NCBI RefSeq assembly: GCF_001446935.1
Contig: NZ_LKKK01000002.1
Coordinates: 372,001 to 436,000, forward strand
Source: Pseudomonas sp. TTU2014-080ASC
GTDB lineage: Bacteria; Pseudomonadota; Gammaproteobacteria; Pseudomonadales; Pseudomonadaceae
DNA: 64,000 nt
Reading direction: 5' to 3'
Shown here one piece after another: positions 63,253-64,000 of this stretch; positions within the stretch are counted from its first letter, which is position 1; each line of letters opens with the position of its first letter. The position numbers and the translations under genes are program-made. The notes under the pieces were generated by a model. The model saw nothing but the letters and a program-made list of their open reading frames with translations. It did not search any database and was not told the DNA's origin.

Positions 63253-64000
63253 GGGGTTTTCACGCTCTCAAGAGATGTCAGAAGCAGACTGCCGTCGTCT
63301 TCGAGGATGCTGCCGCGAAACAGCTTTTGCTGGTTGATCTGCACCTCGCAGCGCTCCAGCATGCGGACCGGCAGAATGTCACCGGGGCGCAGGTTCAAGA
63401 CTTGCGACAGAGGCATTTGCAGGCTGGCCAACACGCAGTCCAGACGCACCGGCAGGTCGCGGATGCCGTTCAGGGCACTGCTGCTTTGTGGTGTCGGGGC
63501 CGGGCGGCTGAGGCGGCTGGTCAGCTCATCAACCAGATGGGTGTCCAGATAGATTAAGACCGAGGCCTGACCGCCGCTCAGATGGCTGGAGAATTTGAAC
63601 TCGGCGATGTATTCCCACTCGGCCTGATCGTAGGCGTTGTCGTGGTTTTCCAGTTTGCCGAAGGTGTTGCCGGCCAGTACCGAGCGGGCGAACAGCTGAG
63701 TGATGTCGACACCCAGGCGGCCACGCAGGCGTTGCTCGGATGTGCTCACCGGAGGCTCTTCTGTGCCGGGCAGGCTGGTGCCACCGTAGTAACACTCCAG
63801 TGCTTCGGTCAGCAGCGAGCGGTCAATGGAAAAACCAACTTTGCCCATTGGTGAACGATAAACACACTCGGCTTCATCTTTAACTTGATCGTGAACTTCA
63901 ACTTTCAGCAGTTCAAGATTGACCCGGAAGTTACGCAGAAAGTAATCGCTGATAATGCGCGGGTATTTACCCGACAACTCGCGGATATATTGCGGGATCT
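63249..64000 (-). CDS. fliM: Flagellar motor switch protein FliM (partial)
   Basis: The frame is open to the right edge of the window, so the 5' end is missing and the apparent TTG start at 63977 is not a start. At least 250 residues: IPQYIRELSGKYPRIISDYF at the edge, the middle FliM domain (VYRSPMGKVGFSIDRSLLTEALECYYGG, then RRRLGVDI-like RLRGRLGVDITQLFARSV), and a C-terminal SpoA domain (LRPGDILPVRMLERCEVQINQQKLFRGSI). The sequence is quite unlike polar Pseudomonas FliM and closer to LfiM of lateral systems in my judgement. Whether the CheY-binding N-terminus exists cannot be seen. Confidence 0.82.
   Translation of the reverse strand, partial: IPQYIRELSGKYPRIISDYFLRNFRVNLELLKVEVHDQVKDEAECVYRSPMGKVGFSIDRSLLTEALECYYGGTSLPGTEEPPVSTSEQRLRGRLGVDITQLFARSVLAGNTFGKLENHDNAYDQAEWEYIAEFKFSSHLSGGQASVLIYLDTHLVDELTSRLSRPAPTPQSSSALNGIRDLPVRLDCVLASLQMPLSQVLNLRPGDILPVRMLERCEVQINQQKLFRGSILEDDGSLLLTSLESVKTP

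Noticed and set aside
63975..63977. TTG as the start of fliM
   Set aside because: The same frame stays open to the window edge with FliM-like residues; the true start is outside.
57826..64000. Type III secretion (injectisome) cluster
   Set aside because: FlhA, FlhB and FliN sequences carry flagellar-type motifs, and no secretin, needle or effector gene is present.

Overview
The window is a chromosomal segment of a Pseudomonas (gammaproteobacterium). The call rests on protein families and on gene order as I remember it from P. aeruginosa: uvrD, a GGDEF/EAL gene, zwf, an RpiR regulator, pycR, pycA-pycB, aspA with a divergent LysR gene, purE-purK and a GlsB-type gene occur in the order of the PA5443-to-PA5424 core, with other blocks inserted. 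I could not run a search. I saw no tRNA, rRNA, CRISPR array, integrase or insertion sequence.

Layout. 1-3.6 kb: the start of an unidentified minus-strand gene, a TRAP-type lipoprotein binding protein and uvrD. 3.7-8 kb: a membrane PAS-GGDEF-EAL protein and an MFS transporter. 8-15.2 kb: central carbon metabolism, with zwf and a divergent RpiR/HexR-type regulator around a clear operator, then a LysR regulator divergent from the two-subunit pyruvate carboxylase. 15.4-20.9 kb: AGCS symporter, asparaginase and GNAT gene as a likely unit, an XRE regulator, a PaiB-like protein and an NTF2-like protein. 21-25.8 kb: phosphoethanolamine transferase, a 50-codon small gene behind aspA, aspA and its divergent LysR regulator. 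26-33.8 kb: nitroreductase, a dense palindromic repeat, then the acidic amino acid system (AatJQMP ABC transporter with the AauS/AauR two-component system). The aatJ promoter region carries a sigma-54 promoter and two perfect TTCGG-N4-CCGAA sites. 33.9-37.8 kb: a GNAT gene broken by one amber codon, a polyamine-binding protein, acetylpolyamine amidohydrolase and an AraC regulator. 38-43 kb: purE-purK behind a terminator-like leader, small membrane and secreted proteins, ankB and periplasmic catalase katB.

43.3-56.2 kb is the most unusual block: a compact accessory chemotaxis operon (short MCP-like protein, cheY, STAS protein, cheA, MCP, cheW, cheR, cheB). It continues with a response regulator carrying a complete EAL phosphodiesterase domain, a hybrid kinase with two receiver domains and an HPt domain, and a PilZ protein. 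The layout suggests a chemosensory array and a hybrid kinase that both feed c-di-GMP turnover. A lone Wzz-type chain-length protein follows. 57.8-64 kb: convergent flagellar export and switch genes flhA-flhB-fliR-fliQ-fliP-fliN-fliM (read left to right, all minus strand), without fliO. This order recalls lateral (Flag-2-type) or secondary flagellar loci rather than the usual polar Pseudomonas locus. fliM runs off the right edge.

The genes form a few working groups: glutamate, aspartate, asparagine, alanine and polyamine uptake and breakdown (aat/aau, aspA, asparaginase, AGCS, polyamine genes); anaplerosis and NADPH supply (pycAB, zwf); stress and envelope functions (katB/ankB, eptA-like, Wzz); and signalling and motility (PAS-GGDEF-EAL, che operon, flagellar block).
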